Shown here piece by piece: positions 51,743 through 60,160 of a stretch of DNA of 64,000 bases. The notes under the pieces are model-generated. The model ran no database searches. It had not been told where the DNA came from and saw only the letters and a list, made by a program, of their open reading frames with translations. The stretch lies in the NCBI RefSeq assembly GCF_025165795.1, contig NZ_JAJAGO010000006.1, positions 186,001 through 250,000 on the forward strand, in the 5' to 3' direction. Within the stretch, counting starts at the first letter, position 1. Every line of letters begins with the position of its first letter. This DNA is from Streptomyces gossypii. Lineage in GTDB: Bacteria > Actinomycetota > Actinomycetes > Streptomycetales > Streptomycetaceae. The position numbers were made by a program, and so were the translations under genes.

Positions 51743-51864
51743 CCGCCGTTGTCAGTCCCGGCTGCCATGCTTCAGGTGTCCATTCACCCGTGCTGGCTGC
51801 CGGGCTACTCGGACACCCCGGCCCCTGCCGCGCCTCGCGTGGTGGGGGCCGAGCCGTGCGCAGC

Positions 51865-51890
51865 TACCATGGGTTATGACAACGTTGTCA
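51865..51890 (+). promoter_or_regulatory. Late-unit promoter/operator element, copy 1
   Basis: The 21-bp element spans 51869-51889 and contains the perfect palindrome TGACAACGTTGTCA (51877-51890). A -10-like TACCAT (51865-51870) precedes it. The same 21 bp recur at 55650-55670. It lies 19 bases upstream of the terS start. Confidence 0.6.
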
Positions 51891-51908
51891 GACACGGGGA
51901 GGCCGCAC

Positions 51909-52415
51909 ATGGACGAGCGACCCCGCGACGGCAACGGCCGATTCATCTACACCGGCGACTCCGCCGCCCGCGACGCCGACGCCTGCCGCCTCCGCGCACG
52001 CCACCACACCTACCAACAGATCGCGGACCTCCTCGGCTACGGCCACAAGTCGGAGGCATACAGGGGCGTGCAACGCGCCCTCAAGGACACCGTGCAGGAG
52101 CCGGCCGACGAGGTACGGGCCCTGGAGCTGGACCGCCTCGACCAGCTGGCACGCGCCGCCACCGACGTACTGGAGCGGCAGCACGTCACCGTCTCCCACG
52201 GCCAGATCGTGCGCCAGGACGGTGAACCCCTCCTCGATGACGGACCGGTGCTCGCTGCGATCGACCGACTCCTGAAGATCCAGGAACGCCGCGCCAAGCT
52301 CTTGGGCCTCAACGCACCTTCCCGCGTCTCCGTGGACGCGGAGCAGCTCGGCGCGGAGATCCTGAACCTGATCGACCGCGCGGCCCAGGACAGCGGCGAT
52401 GACGACGGCACCTGA
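51909..52415 (+). CDS. Terminase small subunit
   Basis: 168 residues. RDGNGRFIYTGDSAARDADACRLRARHHTYQQIADLLGYGHKSEAYRGVQRAL is a DNA-binding HTH; the remainder is a helical oligomerisation domain (LDRLDQLARAATDVLERQHVTVSHG, LLKIQERRAKLLGLNAP). Position directly before TerL identifies it. ATG 51909 has GGGGAGG six bases upstream; ATG 51876, which overlaps the operator, is less likely. Confidence 0.8.
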   Translation: MDERPRDGNGRFIYTGDSAARDADACRLRARHHTYQQIADLLGYGHKSEAYRGVQRALKDTVQEPADEVRALELDRLDQLARAATDVLERQHVTVSHGQIVRQDGEPLLDDGPVLAAIDRLLKIQERRAKLLGLNAPSRVSVDAEQLGAEILNLIDRAAQDSGDDDGT

Positions 52416-53901
52416 CCTCGACCACCTCCGGCAGCAGATCGGACTCCTCGTCAGCGCGGGCGACACCCGCCAGCTCAAGCAGGTCCGTGACCGGCTCCAG
52501 TCCACCGTCGACAAGCGCAACCTGGCGACCCGCGCAGCCAAGTACGGCGCCGACCCGATCGGCTGGGTCCGCGAACGCCTCGGCCAGACCGTGTGGTCCA
52601 AGCAGGCCGACATCATGACCAGCGTCCGCGACCACCGGCGCACCGCGGTACGGTCCGGCCACGGCGTCGGCAAGAGTCACACCGCATCCCTGCTGGCCTG
52701 CTGGTGGCTGGACACCCACCCGCCCGGCACCGCGTTCGTCGTCACCACCGCCCCCACCGGCGCGCAGGTCCGCGCGATCCTGTGGCGGTACATCCGCCGC
52801 AACCACAAGCGCGCCCAGCTGGCCGGCCGGGTGAACCAGACCGAGTGGCACATCGATGACGAGATCGTAGCGTTCGGCCGCAAGCCTGCCGATCACGACG
52901 AGTCCGCCTTCCAGGGCATCCACGCCCGGTACGTGCTGGTCATCATCGATGAGGCGTGCGGCGTGCCCGCACAGCTGTGGGTCGCCGCGGATGCGCTGAC
53001 GACCAACTCGGACTGCCGCCTGGTCGCGATCGGCAACCCCGACAACCCGGCGAGCCACTTCCGCAAAGTCTGCTCGCCGGGCTCGGGGTGGCACGTCCTC
53101 GGCATCTCCGCGTTCGACTCACCGAACCTCACGGGCGAGGACGTGCCGGAGGATGTGGCGCTCGCCCTGGTCGGCCGCGAGTGGGTGGAGGAGAAGGCCC
53201 GGGAGTGGGGCGAGGACAACCCCCTCTACCGCTCGAAGGTCCTGGGCGAGTTCTCCACGGACGCGGCGACGCAGGTCGTGCGCTCCAGCGACATCGCCGC
53301 CTGCCGCATCGAACCCGACACCCCACCCACCCCCGACATGCTGCTCCCCATCGAACTCGGCGTCGACGTCGGCGGCGGCGGAGACGAGACCGTCATCCGG
53401 GAGCGCCGCGGCATCAAGGCCGGCAGGGAGTGGCGGGCGCACACCGACCGGCCCGAGAAGATCGCCCCCATGATCCTCGCGGCGCTGCGGGAGTCCGGCG
53501 CGACGGCGGTCAAGGTGGACTCCATCGGCATCGGGTTCGGCGTCATCGGCGAGCTGCGCAACCTCGCCAACCAGGGCAAGCACACCGCGCACATCTACGC
53601 CGTCAACGTCGCCGAGAAGGCGTCCCGCCCCGACAAGTTCGTCAACTTGAGGGCCGAGTTGTGGTGGGACATCGGCCGCGGCCTGTCCGAGCGGGGCGGC
53701 TGGGACCTGTCCACCATGGCCAACCCGGACACCACCGTGGCGCAGATGCTCGAACCCCGATGGGACATCGACCCAGCGGGCCGCATTCGCGTGGAGCCCA
53801 AGACCGACATCATCGGCCGCCTCGGACGGTCCCCCGACAACGCGGACGCGCTGCTCCTGGCGTACTACAGCGCCGCCCGCACACGAGTGAGGTGGATGTG
53901 A
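52399..53901 (+). CDS. Terminase large subunit
   Basis: A 500-residue packaging motor. ATPase: Walker A SGHGVGKSHTAS (~87), Walker B YVLVIIDEACGV (~180), coupling motif region GNPDNPASHF. RNase H-like nuclease: GVDVGGGGDETVI (~320), VKVDSIGIGFGV (~375), and DNADALLLAYY (~485). It would cut and pump phage DNA into proheads. It overlaps the terS end by 17 nt. Confidence 0.93.
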   Translation: MTTAPDLDHLRQQIGLLVSAGDTRQLKQVRDRLQSTVDKRNLATRAAKYGADPIGWVRERLGQTVWSKQADIMTSVRDHRRTAVRSGHGVGKSHTASLLACWWLDTHPPGTAFVVTTAPTGAQVRAILWRYIRRNHKRAQLAGRVNQTEWHIDDEIVAFGRKPADHDESAFQGIHARYVLVIIDEACGVPAQLWVAADALTTNSDCRLVAIGNPDNPASHFRKVCSPGSGWHVLGISAFDSPNLTGEDVPEDVALALVGREWVEEKAREWGEDNPLYRSKVLGEFSTDAATQVVRSSDIAACRIEPDTPPTPDMLLPIELGVDVGGGGDETVIRERRGIKAGREWRAHTDRPEKIAPMILAALRESGATAVKVDSIGIGFGVIGELRNLANQGKHTAHIYAVNVAEKASRPDKFVNLRAELWWDIGRGLSERGGWDLSTMANPDTTVAQMLEPRWDIDPAGRIRVEPKTDIIGRLGRSPDNADALLLAYYSAARTRVRWM

Positions 53902-54071
53902 AGACCAGCGTCGTCACCAGATTGAAGGCCGCGCGCACCGCGCTGCTCACCGTCAGCGGCCTCGGCGCGCTGACCGCCGCCGCCTGGTCCACGTTCGGAC
54001 TCGGCGCCGGCCTCGCCAGCGCTGGGTTGTCGTGCTTCGCGCTGGAGTACCTGACCGGAGAGGACAGCTGA
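53898..54071 (+). CDS. Small membrane protein between TerL and portal
   Basis: 57 residues from GTG 53898 with one or two hydrophobic segments (ALLTVSGLGALTAAAWSTFGLGAGLASAGLSCFALEY). Such genes are often found here in streptomycete phages; function unknown. Confidence 0.62.
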   Translation: MKTSVVTRLKAARTALLTVSGLGALTAAAWSTFGLGAGLASAGLSCFALEYLTGEDS

Positions 54072-55615
54072 TGAGGTCACCACTGCGCGCCCTGTTCAAC
54101 CAGGCGGCCCAGACCCCGGTGCCGTTCGTGTCCCGAGCCCACTCCTTCGCCCTGCCGTTCGGGATGCGCCGCGACGCCGAAGCGCAGATGAGCGCCATGT
54201 CGAGCGTCGGCACGCTCTTCGCCATCGTCAACCGCACCAGCAACGCCACCGCGCTGGTCGACTGGAAACTATGGCGCAAGGCCAAGTCCGGCCGAGCCGA
54301 GGACCGAACCGAAGTCACCAGCCACGCCGCCCTCGACCTGTGGCGGAAACCGAACGCGTACATGCCGCGACAGGAGTTCGTGGAAACTACCCAACAGCAC
54401 ATCGACCTCACGGGCGAGGGCTGGTGGGTCATTGGCCGCGACCCGCGCAGCACGCTGCCGCTCGAGCTGTGGCCCGTACGCCCAGACCGTATGGAGCCAG
54501 TGCCCGACCCTGAGCGTTTCCTGAAGGGCTACGTCTACCTGGGGCCAGCAGGTGAGCGGGTACCGCTGGAACTGAACGACGTCGTCCAGCTGCGCATGCC
54601 CAACCCCCTCGATCCGTATAGGGGGATGGGGCCGGTGCAGTCGGTCCTCGCCGACCTCGACGCCACGAAGTACAGCGCCGAGTGGAACCGCTCCTTCTTC
54701 CTGAACAGCGCCGAACCCGGCGGCATCATCGAAGTGCCCAACGGCCTGGACGACAACCAGTTCGATGAGCTACGGGACCGCTGGAACGAACAGCACCGCG
54801 GCGTCGCCAACGCCCACAGGGTCGCGATCCTGGAGCACGGCGTCTGGAAGGACCGCAAACTCAGCCAGCGCGACATGCAGTTCGTTGAGCTGCGCGACGT
54901 GTCGAGCAAAGTCATCCGCGAAGCATTCGGCATGCCCAAGTTCGCTGTCGGTGATGTCGAGGACGTCAACCGGGCCAGCGCTGAGGCGTCCATGGCGTGG
55001 TTCGCGGAGCAGCTGACCGTGCCCAGGCTGGAGCGCATCAAGGCGGCACTGAACCACGACCTGCTGCCGCTGTACGGCGCCTCCGCGAACGGCTTGGAGT
55101 TCGACTACGAGAGTCCGGTGCCGCCCAACCCGGCGGCCCGCAACGAGGAGCTGACCGCGCAGGCGGCGGCAGCGCAGTCGCTGCGGGCGGCGGGCTACCT
55201 GGCGGCGGATGTCCTCGCGGCCGTGGGGCTGCCGGAGATGCAGGCGCGTACGCCGGAGGAGGAGCTGCTGGTGGACATCGTGCGCGGTGCCCCGTCCACC
55301 GCGCCGGTGATTCTGCCGTTGCTGGGGTTCGATCTGTCGGCGGCGGCGTTGGCCAGCAGCACGGGGGCGGAGCCGAGTAACCGGCTCGAGCTGGGCAGTG
55401 AAGCCCCGGAGTTGGAGGCGGCGATGCGGTGGAAGGTGGTGGCCACGCTGGATGACGACACGTGCCAGCCCTGCCGGGACAACGACGGCCACCTGTACCG
55501 CAACAGGGAGCAGGCGTACGAGGACTATCCGGGCGGCTCTGGCTATGTGCACTGCGTCGGTGCTGAGTACGGCAATGAGTGCCGGTGTCGGGTGGTGAAG
55601 CGGCGCCAGTCGTGA
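54071..55615 (+). CDS. Portal protein with C-terminal head-morphogenesis-like Cys domain
   Basis: 514 residues. HK97-type portal core: MSSVGTLFAIVNRTSNATALVDWKLWRK, GEGWWVIGRDP, MPNPLDPYRGMGPVQSVLADLDATKYSAEWNRSFF, REAFGMPKFAVGDVEDVNRASAEASMAWFAEQLTVPRLERI. The last ~75 residues (WKVVATLDDDTCQPCRDNDGHLYRNREQAYEDYPGGSGYVHC..GNECRCRV) match the Cys-rich end of phage Mu F-like head-morphogenesis proteins, so the two are fused. Confidence 0.9.
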   Translation: MRSPLRALFNQAAQTPVPFVSRAHSFALPFGMRRDAEAQMSAMSSVGTLFAIVNRTSNATALVDWKLWRKAKSGRAEDRTEVTSHAALDLWRKPNAYMPRQEFVETTQQHIDLTGEGWWVIGRDPRSTLPLELWPVRPDRMEPVPDPERFLKGYVYLGPAGERVPLELNDVVQLRMPNPLDPYRGMGPVQSVLADLDATKYSAEWNRSFFLNSAEPGGIIEVPNGLDDNQFDELRDRWNEQHRGVANAHRVAILEHGVWKDRKLSQRDMQFVELRDVSSKVIREAFGMPKFAVGDVEDVNRASAEASMAWFAEQLTVPRLERIKAALNHDLLPLYGASANGLEFDYESPVPPNPAARNEELTAQAAAAQSLRAAGYLAADVLAAVGLPEMQARTPEEELLVDIVRGAPSTAPVILPLLGFDLSAAALASSTGAEPSNRLELGSEAPELEAAMRWKVVATLDDDTCQPCRDNDGHLYRNREQAYEDYPGGSGYVHCVGAEYGNECRCRVVKRRQS

Positions 55616-55649
55616 CGGGGGCGCCCAACTGATCGCACAGTAGTGCACA

Positions 55650-55684
55650 ATGGGTTATGACAACGTTGTCTGACAACGATGTCA
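55650..55684 (+). promoter_or_regulatory. Late-unit promoter/operator element, copy 2
   Basis: Identical to the first copy over 21 bp (55650-55670), followed at once by a second palindrome TGACAACGATGTCA (55671-55684). A -10-like CACAAT lies just before it. It is upstream of the endonuclease-protease-capsid genes. Confidence 0.6.
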
Positions 55685-55708
55685 CTCACTCTCTGGGAGG
55701 GCGCCCGC

Positions 55709-56707
55709 ATGCCGTGGATCAAGGAGATAGCACCCCACGCGCCGCACTGCGCCCTCCGCGAACTGCGCCCCGAATCAGGCCAGTTCATGCCTGTTCTCGA
55801 TAGAATGACCACAACGAAACCCCGGCGACGGTTGCAGCCGTCCCGGGGCATGGCCAACCTGAGAGAGCAGGTCGACATGACCCAGGCTACGCCTGCCTGC
55901 GCACGTCCCACGAAGAGGTTTCCTGAGGGCCGCACAGGCACCTCGGCGGGCTACCTGGCACACCGAGCCGCAGACGAACAGGCATGCAAGCCCTGCACCG
56001 CTGCGCACTCCGCCAAGAGCGCAGGGCGGAAAGCGAGCCTCAGCCCGGTCTTCATCGAACGGGAACGGAAGCTATCCGCTGCACGCGCCCGTCGACGCCG
56101 GGAAACGACAAGCGCCTGCCTCCTACCCAGCCAGGAGCAGCCCGACGGCTGCCGCGCCACCATCGCCGGATACCAGGCGCACATCTCTGCTGGGCAGAAC
56201 CCTTGCCAGCCATGCCGTGACGCATCAGCAGCCCACGATTACGACCCGGTGTGCAGCCGCCCCACCGTTCTCCACCCGCACGGACGCACAGGAACCCGCG
56301 CCGGATTCCACGCACACAAGTACGCAGACGAGCCCGCGTGCCCTGCCTGTCTCGCAGGAGTTGCGTCTGTCCAGGCCCATGCCCGGACAGATGATCCTGA
56401 ATTGGCGCTGCGCAGCACGCTGTGGGCGAAGTACCGGCTGTCCCTTGAGGCGTACAGGGCCATGCTCGCTGAGCAGGGCGGCGCTTGCGCTATCTGCAAG
56501 GTCGGCGCACCCACAGACATTCGCACCAACCGCTTTCACGTCGACCACGACCACGCGTGCTGCCCCGGGAAGAAGTCGTGCGGGAAGTGCATTCGGGGGC
56601 TGCTCTGCCACGCCTGCAATACGGCGCTCGGCAACTTCCGTGACGACCCGCAGCGGCTGTCCACAGCGATCGCCTACCTCACGAATGGGAAGGGGACCAG
56701 GACCTGA
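55709..56707 (+). CDS. Endonuclease VII with three N-terminal zinc repeats
   Basis: 332 residues. The C-terminal ~110 residues are a recombination endonuclease VII domain: YRLSLEAYRAMLAEQGGACAIC, FHVDHDHACCPGKKSCGKCIRGLLCHACNTALGNFRDDPQRL, with the zinc Cys pairs and catalytic DHDH. Before it are three copies of a ~45-residue unit built on G-Y/F-x-A-H-x(6-8)-A/P-C-x-x-C with a leading Cys. ATG 55709 follows GGGAGGG; ATG 55877 would start just at the first repeat. It sits unusually between portal and prohead protease. Confidence 0.8.
   Translation: MPWIKEIAPHAPHCALRELRPESGQFMPVLDRMTTTKPRRRLQPSRGMANLREQVDMTQATPACARPTKRFPEGRTGTSAGYLAHRAADEQACKPCTAAHSAKSAGRKASLSPVFIERERKLSAARARRRRETTSACLLPSQEQPDGCRATIAGYQAHISAGQNPCQPCRDASAAHDYDPVCSRPTVLHPHGRTGTRAGFHAHKYADEPACPACLAGVASVQAHARTDDPELALRSTLWAKYRLSLEAYRAMLAEQGGACAICKVGAPTDIRTNRFHVDHDHACCPGKKSCGKCIRGLLCHACNTALGNFRDDPQRLSTAIAYLTNGKGTRT
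55820..55850 (+). other. Hairpin in the 5' part of the endonuclease gene
   Basis: CCCCGG..GACGG pairs with CCGTC.CCGGGG. If translation starts at 55877 this would lie in the leader and could act on expression. Confidence 0.4.
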
Positions 56708-57774
56708 TGCCGATTGATCCGTCGAAGATCCGGGCGCGCCTCACGTCCGAGAAGCAGTGGTACCGCATCGACAACCTCGCGGGCGACGAGGCCGACGTCA
56801 TGCTCTACGGCGAGATCGGCTGGCTCGGCAACGATGCCGAGGAGTTCGTGCGCGAGATCAAGCAGCTTCGCTCGACACAGATCAACCTGCACCTGTCGAG
56901 CCCTGGTGGGTCTGTCTTCGACGGCATCGCCATCATGAACGGGCTGCGCTCCCATCCGGCGAACGTCACGATCTACATCGATAGCCTCGCCGCGTCGATC
57001 GCCTCGGTCATCGCCATGGCGGGCGACAAGGTAGTGATGCGCAGCGCCTCGGAGCTGATGATCCACGAGGCGGCGGGCCTCTCCCTCGGCAACGCCGACG
57101 ACATGCGGGAGATGGCGGAGCTGCTAGACCGGCAGTCCAACAAGATCGCTGCTATCTACGCCGAACGCGCGGGCGGCACCGTGGAGGACTGGCGGGCCGC
57201 GATGAAGGTGGAGACGTGGTACAGCGCGGAGGAGGCCGTGGCTGCCGGTCTGGCTGACGAAGTGATGCCCCCGCGTCGCAACCCGGCCGAGGAGCCCGCA
57301 GCGGAGCCACGCGCTACCTGGGACCTGACGGTCTTCCGGTACGCCGGACGCGAGGAGGCCCCCGCCCCGGCGCCCGCAGCGAAGTCCGCCATGCCGGTGG
57401 TGGGCGAGGCGGGCCAGTGCATCCTGCCCGCAGCCACCGCCACACCGCAGCCTGCGGAGTCGGTGCAGTCGGAGGCGCTGCGGATCGACATCGGTACCGC
57501 TCTCGGCGAGCAGCTCGTCGCCGTGCTCCGCGCCGCCGTCACCGAGACCCCCACCGCCGTCCCGCCCGCTGCTGCCGACGACCCGGCGGCCGAGCCCGCA
57601 GCGGACCCCGCCCCGGAGGCTGCCGCCCAGCCCGACGTGCCCCCCGTACCGGACGGCTGGGCGGACCAGACCGCACACCTGACCACGCCACCCGCAGACG
57701 ACTGGGCCGCGCTCGTGGCCCCCCTCACCAACCCCCCGTCCCCGGCCCTGTCGTCCAGCGCGGCGACCGCCTGA
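56707..57774 (+). CDS. ClpP-type prohead protease with scaffold-like tail
   Basis: 355 residues. Residues ~15-200 form a ClpP/S49-like serine protease: MLYGEIGWLG, LHLSSPGGSVFDGIAIMNGL, YIDSLAASIASVIAMAGDKVVM with the nucleophilic Ser, and ELMIHEAAG with the catalytic His. The C-terminal ~150 residues are Ala/Pro/Glu-rich and may work as scaffold that is cleaved during head maturation. One base overlap with the endonuclease gene. Confidence 0.9.
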   Translation: MPIDPSKIRARLTSEKQWYRIDNLAGDEADVMLYGEIGWLGNDAEEFVREIKQLRSTQINLHLSSPGGSVFDGIAIMNGLRSHPANVTIYIDSLAASIASVIAMAGDKVVMRSASELMIHEAAGLSLGNADDMREMAELLDRQSNKIAAIYAERAGGTVEDWRAAMKVETWYSAEEAVAAGLADEVMPPRRNPAEEPAAEPRATWDLTVFRYAGREEAPAPAPAAKSAMPVVGEAGQCILPAATATPQPAESVQSEALRIDIGTALGEQLVAVLRAAVTETPTAVPPAAADDPAAEPAADPAPEAAAQPDVPPVPDGWADQTAHLTTPPADDWAALVAPLTNPPSPALSSSAATA

Positions 57775-57785
57775 AGGAGGCACCA

Positions 57786-59162
57786 GTGGCAACACCCACC
57801 ATCCCGCGCGACAGCGAGCAGCTCGGCGAGATCCTCGCCGACAAGACGCGGGCCAAGGACATCCTCGCCAGCACCGAGTCGCTGACGAAGTTCATCGAGG
57901 ACTACGCCAACCGCGCGCAAGGCGAGGGCACAGACCTTCAGCGGCTGGTGTCGGAGGAGACGCAGCGGCAGTTCGCGGACTTCCTCCGGGAGAACGGCGC
58001 CGAGGACGTCAAGCGGCCCGACGTCCGTGCGAAGGCGCCGGAGGCCGACCCCTATGCGGGCGCCTCCAAGGCCACCCGCTCCCAGGGCCTCTACAACCGC
58101 AACGCCCTCGGCGCCAAGGTGGACGCCCTCTTCACCGACTCCGGCGAGTACTTCAACACCATCTGGCGAGGCAACTCCAACCGGCAGTCCAGCGAGGTAC
58201 AGAGCAAGCTGGAGCAGCTGAAGAACTTCAGCTCGGACGTGCCCAGCGACGGCGGGTTCCTCATCCCCGAGACGCTGCGTAGCGAGCTGCTGAAGGTCGC
58301 CCTGGAGACCGCGCTCGTGCGTCCCCGTGCCCGCGTGGTGCCGATGGAGACGCTGCGGGTGCCGTTCCCCTCGATCGATTCGACGACCAACGTCGGCTCG
58401 GTGTACGGCGGGATCACCGGGTTCTGGACCGAGGAAGGCGCACGCCTCCAGGAGTCCAAGCCCCGCTTCGGCCGCGTCGTCCTGGACGCGAAGAAGCTCA
58501 CCGCGTACACCGAGGTCCCCAGCGAGCTGCTGTCGGACAGCATCGTCAGCCTGTCGATGTTCATCGACCAGATGTTCCCCGAGGCCCTGGCGTTCTTCGA
58601 GGACCAGGCGTTCCTCAACGGGTCGGGCGTCGGCGAACCCCTCGGTGTCCTCAACGGCGCCGCGGCTGTGTCCGTGGCCAGGGGCACGGCGAACACCATC
58701 GCCTTCACTGACGTCATCAGCATGTACGCGCGGATGCTGCCGCAGTCCATGTCCCGCGCCGTGTGGGTCGCCAGCATCGACTCGTTCCCGCAGCTGGCGT
58801 CCATGTCCTTCACTCCGGACGGCGGCACCGTCCCGGTGTCCCCGATGCAGTGGCTGAACAACGGCCAGCTCATCGGCGCCCCGCCCATGACCCTGCTCGG
58901 CCGGCCGGTCGTGTTCACCGAGAAGGTGCCCGCCCTGGGCGGCGCCGGTGACCTCAGCCTGGTCGACTTCGGGTTCTACTTGATCGGTGACCGTCAGGCC
59001 ATGCAGGCCCGCCAGTCCGACGACTTCAAGTTCGACACCGACGAGGTCGCTTTCCGCATCATCGAGCGGATCGACGGCCGGCCGTGGCTCCAGTCGCCGA
59101 TCACTCCCGCCAACGGCGGCAACAGCCTGTCCCCGATCGTCAAGCTCGGCGACGCGGCCTAA
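57786..59162 (+). CDS. Major capsid protein, HK97 fold
   Basis: 458 residues from GTG 57786, directly after GAAGGAGG. The N-terminal ~120 residues are a helical delta-like segment; the fold core has GGFLIPETLRSELLKVALETALVRPRARVVPM, FWTEEGARLQESKPRFGRVVLDAKKLTAYTEVPSELLSDSI, FFEDQAFLNGSGVGEPLGVLNG and VFTEKVPALGGAGDLSLVDFGFYLIGDR. Maturation by the adjacent protease is expected near the end of the delta segment. Confidence 0.93.
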   Translation: MATPTIPRDSEQLGEILADKTRAKDILASTESLTKFIEDYANRAQGEGTDLQRLVSEETQRQFADFLRENGAEDVKRPDVRAKAPEADPYAGASKATRSQGLYNRNALGAKVDALFTDSGEYFNTIWRGNSNRQSSEVQSKLEQLKNFSSDVPSDGGFLIPETLRSELLKVALETALVRPRARVVPMETLRVPFPSIDSTTNVGSVYGGITGFWTEEGARLQESKPRFGRVVLDAKKLTAYTEVPSELLSDSIVSLSMFIDQMFPEALAFFEDQAFLNGSGVGEPLGVLNGAAAVSVARGTANTIAFTDVISMYARMLPQSMSRAVWVASIDSFPQLASMSFTPDGGTVPVSPMQWLNNGQLIGAPPMTLLGRPVVFTEKVPALGGAGDLSLVDFGFYLIGDRQAMQARQSDDFKFDTDEVAFRIIERIDGRPWLQSPITPANGGNSLSPIVKLGDAA

Positions 59163-59247
59163 CCCCCTTGCCCTGGCAGGCACTCAACCCCCTGCCAGGG
59201 CCTGACCCGGGGCGGCAGCAGCGCCCCGCCCCGAGAAGGAGAAGATC

Positions 59248-59658
59248 ATGGAAGCACTCGGACGCACCCTCAACGTGGTCCCCACCGCCGATGGCGTGTA
59301 CGCGAACGCCCGTGACTGCTCGGCGGTCACCTTCGTCTGCACCGGCGCGGACACCTACACCATCACCGAGGCCACCGACGCGGCTGGCACGGGCGCACAG
59401 AGCCTCGTGGTGGTGGATCACTACTACGCGAACACCTCGGCGGCGGGGGCCGCTGCGTGGACGCACGAGGAGCAGACTGCCGCCGCCGCGGTGACCATCG
59501 CGGCGGGCGTCGCGGTCATCGAGGTATCCACCAAGGCACTGTCCGACGGGTTCACGCACCTGGCGTGCGCCTCGACGGCGGCCGGTCTGGTCACCGCGGT
59601 CACGAGCGACCTGGCGGTGCAGCGAGCACCGCAGAACCTTCCGGCTGTGGCGGCCTGA
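59248..59658 (+). CDS. Small head protein, possible decoration
   Basis: 136 residues, Ala/Thr/Val-rich beta protein (SAVTFVCTGADTYTITEATDAAGTGAQSLVVVDHYYANTS). Position after capsid suggests a head decoration or stabilisation protein; no motif proves it. Confidence 0.68.
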   Translation: MEALGRTLNVVPTADGVYANARDCSAVTFVCTGADTYTITEATDAAGTGAQSLVVVDHYYANTSAAGAAAWTHEEQTAAAAVTIAAGVAVIEVSTKALSDGFTHLACASTAAGLVTAVTSDLAVQRAPQNLPAVAA

Positions 59659-59660
59659 CG

Positions 59661-60122
59661 ATGACGCTCCGGCTCTGCCTGGACTGCACCACGGCCTACG
59701 CGGTCGGGGTGACGCACTGCCCGCACTGCCAGTCGGAGCGGGGCGAGGAGCAAAGCGCCGATCCGTACCGAGGAGGTACCGACCCCATGCCGAAGATCAC
59801 CCGCCATGGCGGGACCACCAACGCCGGTGCCGCTGGGAGTGAGGGCTCCTCGGCGGCACCGGACCACACCCGCATCGAGGGCGAGCACGGCCCCGAGTCC
59901 GTGCACTTTGCGGAAGACAGGGAGGTGTCGTCATCGCCTGGGAGCAGCTCCTCGCCATCGCCCAAGAAGCCCGCCAGCTCGCCGAAGACGAGCGCGGCCG
60001 GGACCCGGAGGCGTGCCCGAACGACGGAGAACCGCTCCTCAGCGGGCCGGACGGGCGGCTCTACTGCCCGTTCGACGGATGGCGACCCGACGGGTCCCGC
60101 ACCGGACCCCGCTGACGACTGA
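59661..60122 (+). CDS. Zinc-ribbon/low-complexity head-region protein
   Basis: 153 residues: N-terminal zinc ribbon (CLDCTTAYAVGVTHCPHCQSERG), then PKITRHGGTTNAG, and a Ser/Pro/Lys-rich C-terminal half. A second strong ribosome site (AGGAGGT) and ATG at 59787 could start a shorter product beginning PKITRHGG. The final ~185 bases overlap a well-formed second reading frame. Confidence 0.6.
   Translation: MTLRLCLDCTTAYAVGVTHCPHCQSERGEEQSADPYRGGTDPMPKITRHGGTTNAGAAGSEGSSAAPDHTRIEGEHGPESVHFAEDREVSSSPGSSSSPSPKKPASSPKTSAAGTRRRARTTENRSSAGRTGGSTARSTDGDPTGPAPDPADD
59930..60115 (+). CDS. Overlapping conserved-looking ORF lacking a standard start
   Basis: In the -1 frame relative to the host gene, the segment reads WEQLLAIAQEARQLAEDERGRDPEACPNDGEPLLSGPDGRLYCPFDGWRPDG and stops at 60115. 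This zinc-knuckle pattern (CPNDG..L..GP.G.LYCPFDGW) is a familiar small actinophage protein. No ATG, GTG or TTG is in frame upstream before the domain; GTC, ATC or a -1 frameshift would be needed. Confidence 0.5.
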   Translation, partial: VIAWEQLLAIAQEARQLAEDERGRDPEACPNDGEPLLSGPDGRLYCPFDGWRPDGSRTGPR

Positions 60123-60160
60123 CCACACAACCCTGCTGACCACGAACGGAGGTGACCTCG

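Noticed and set aside
57156-59183. A 675-codon minus-strand frame opposite protease and capsid genes
   Set aside because: Same GC-skew artefact; the plus strand encodes clear protease and HK97 capsid motifs.
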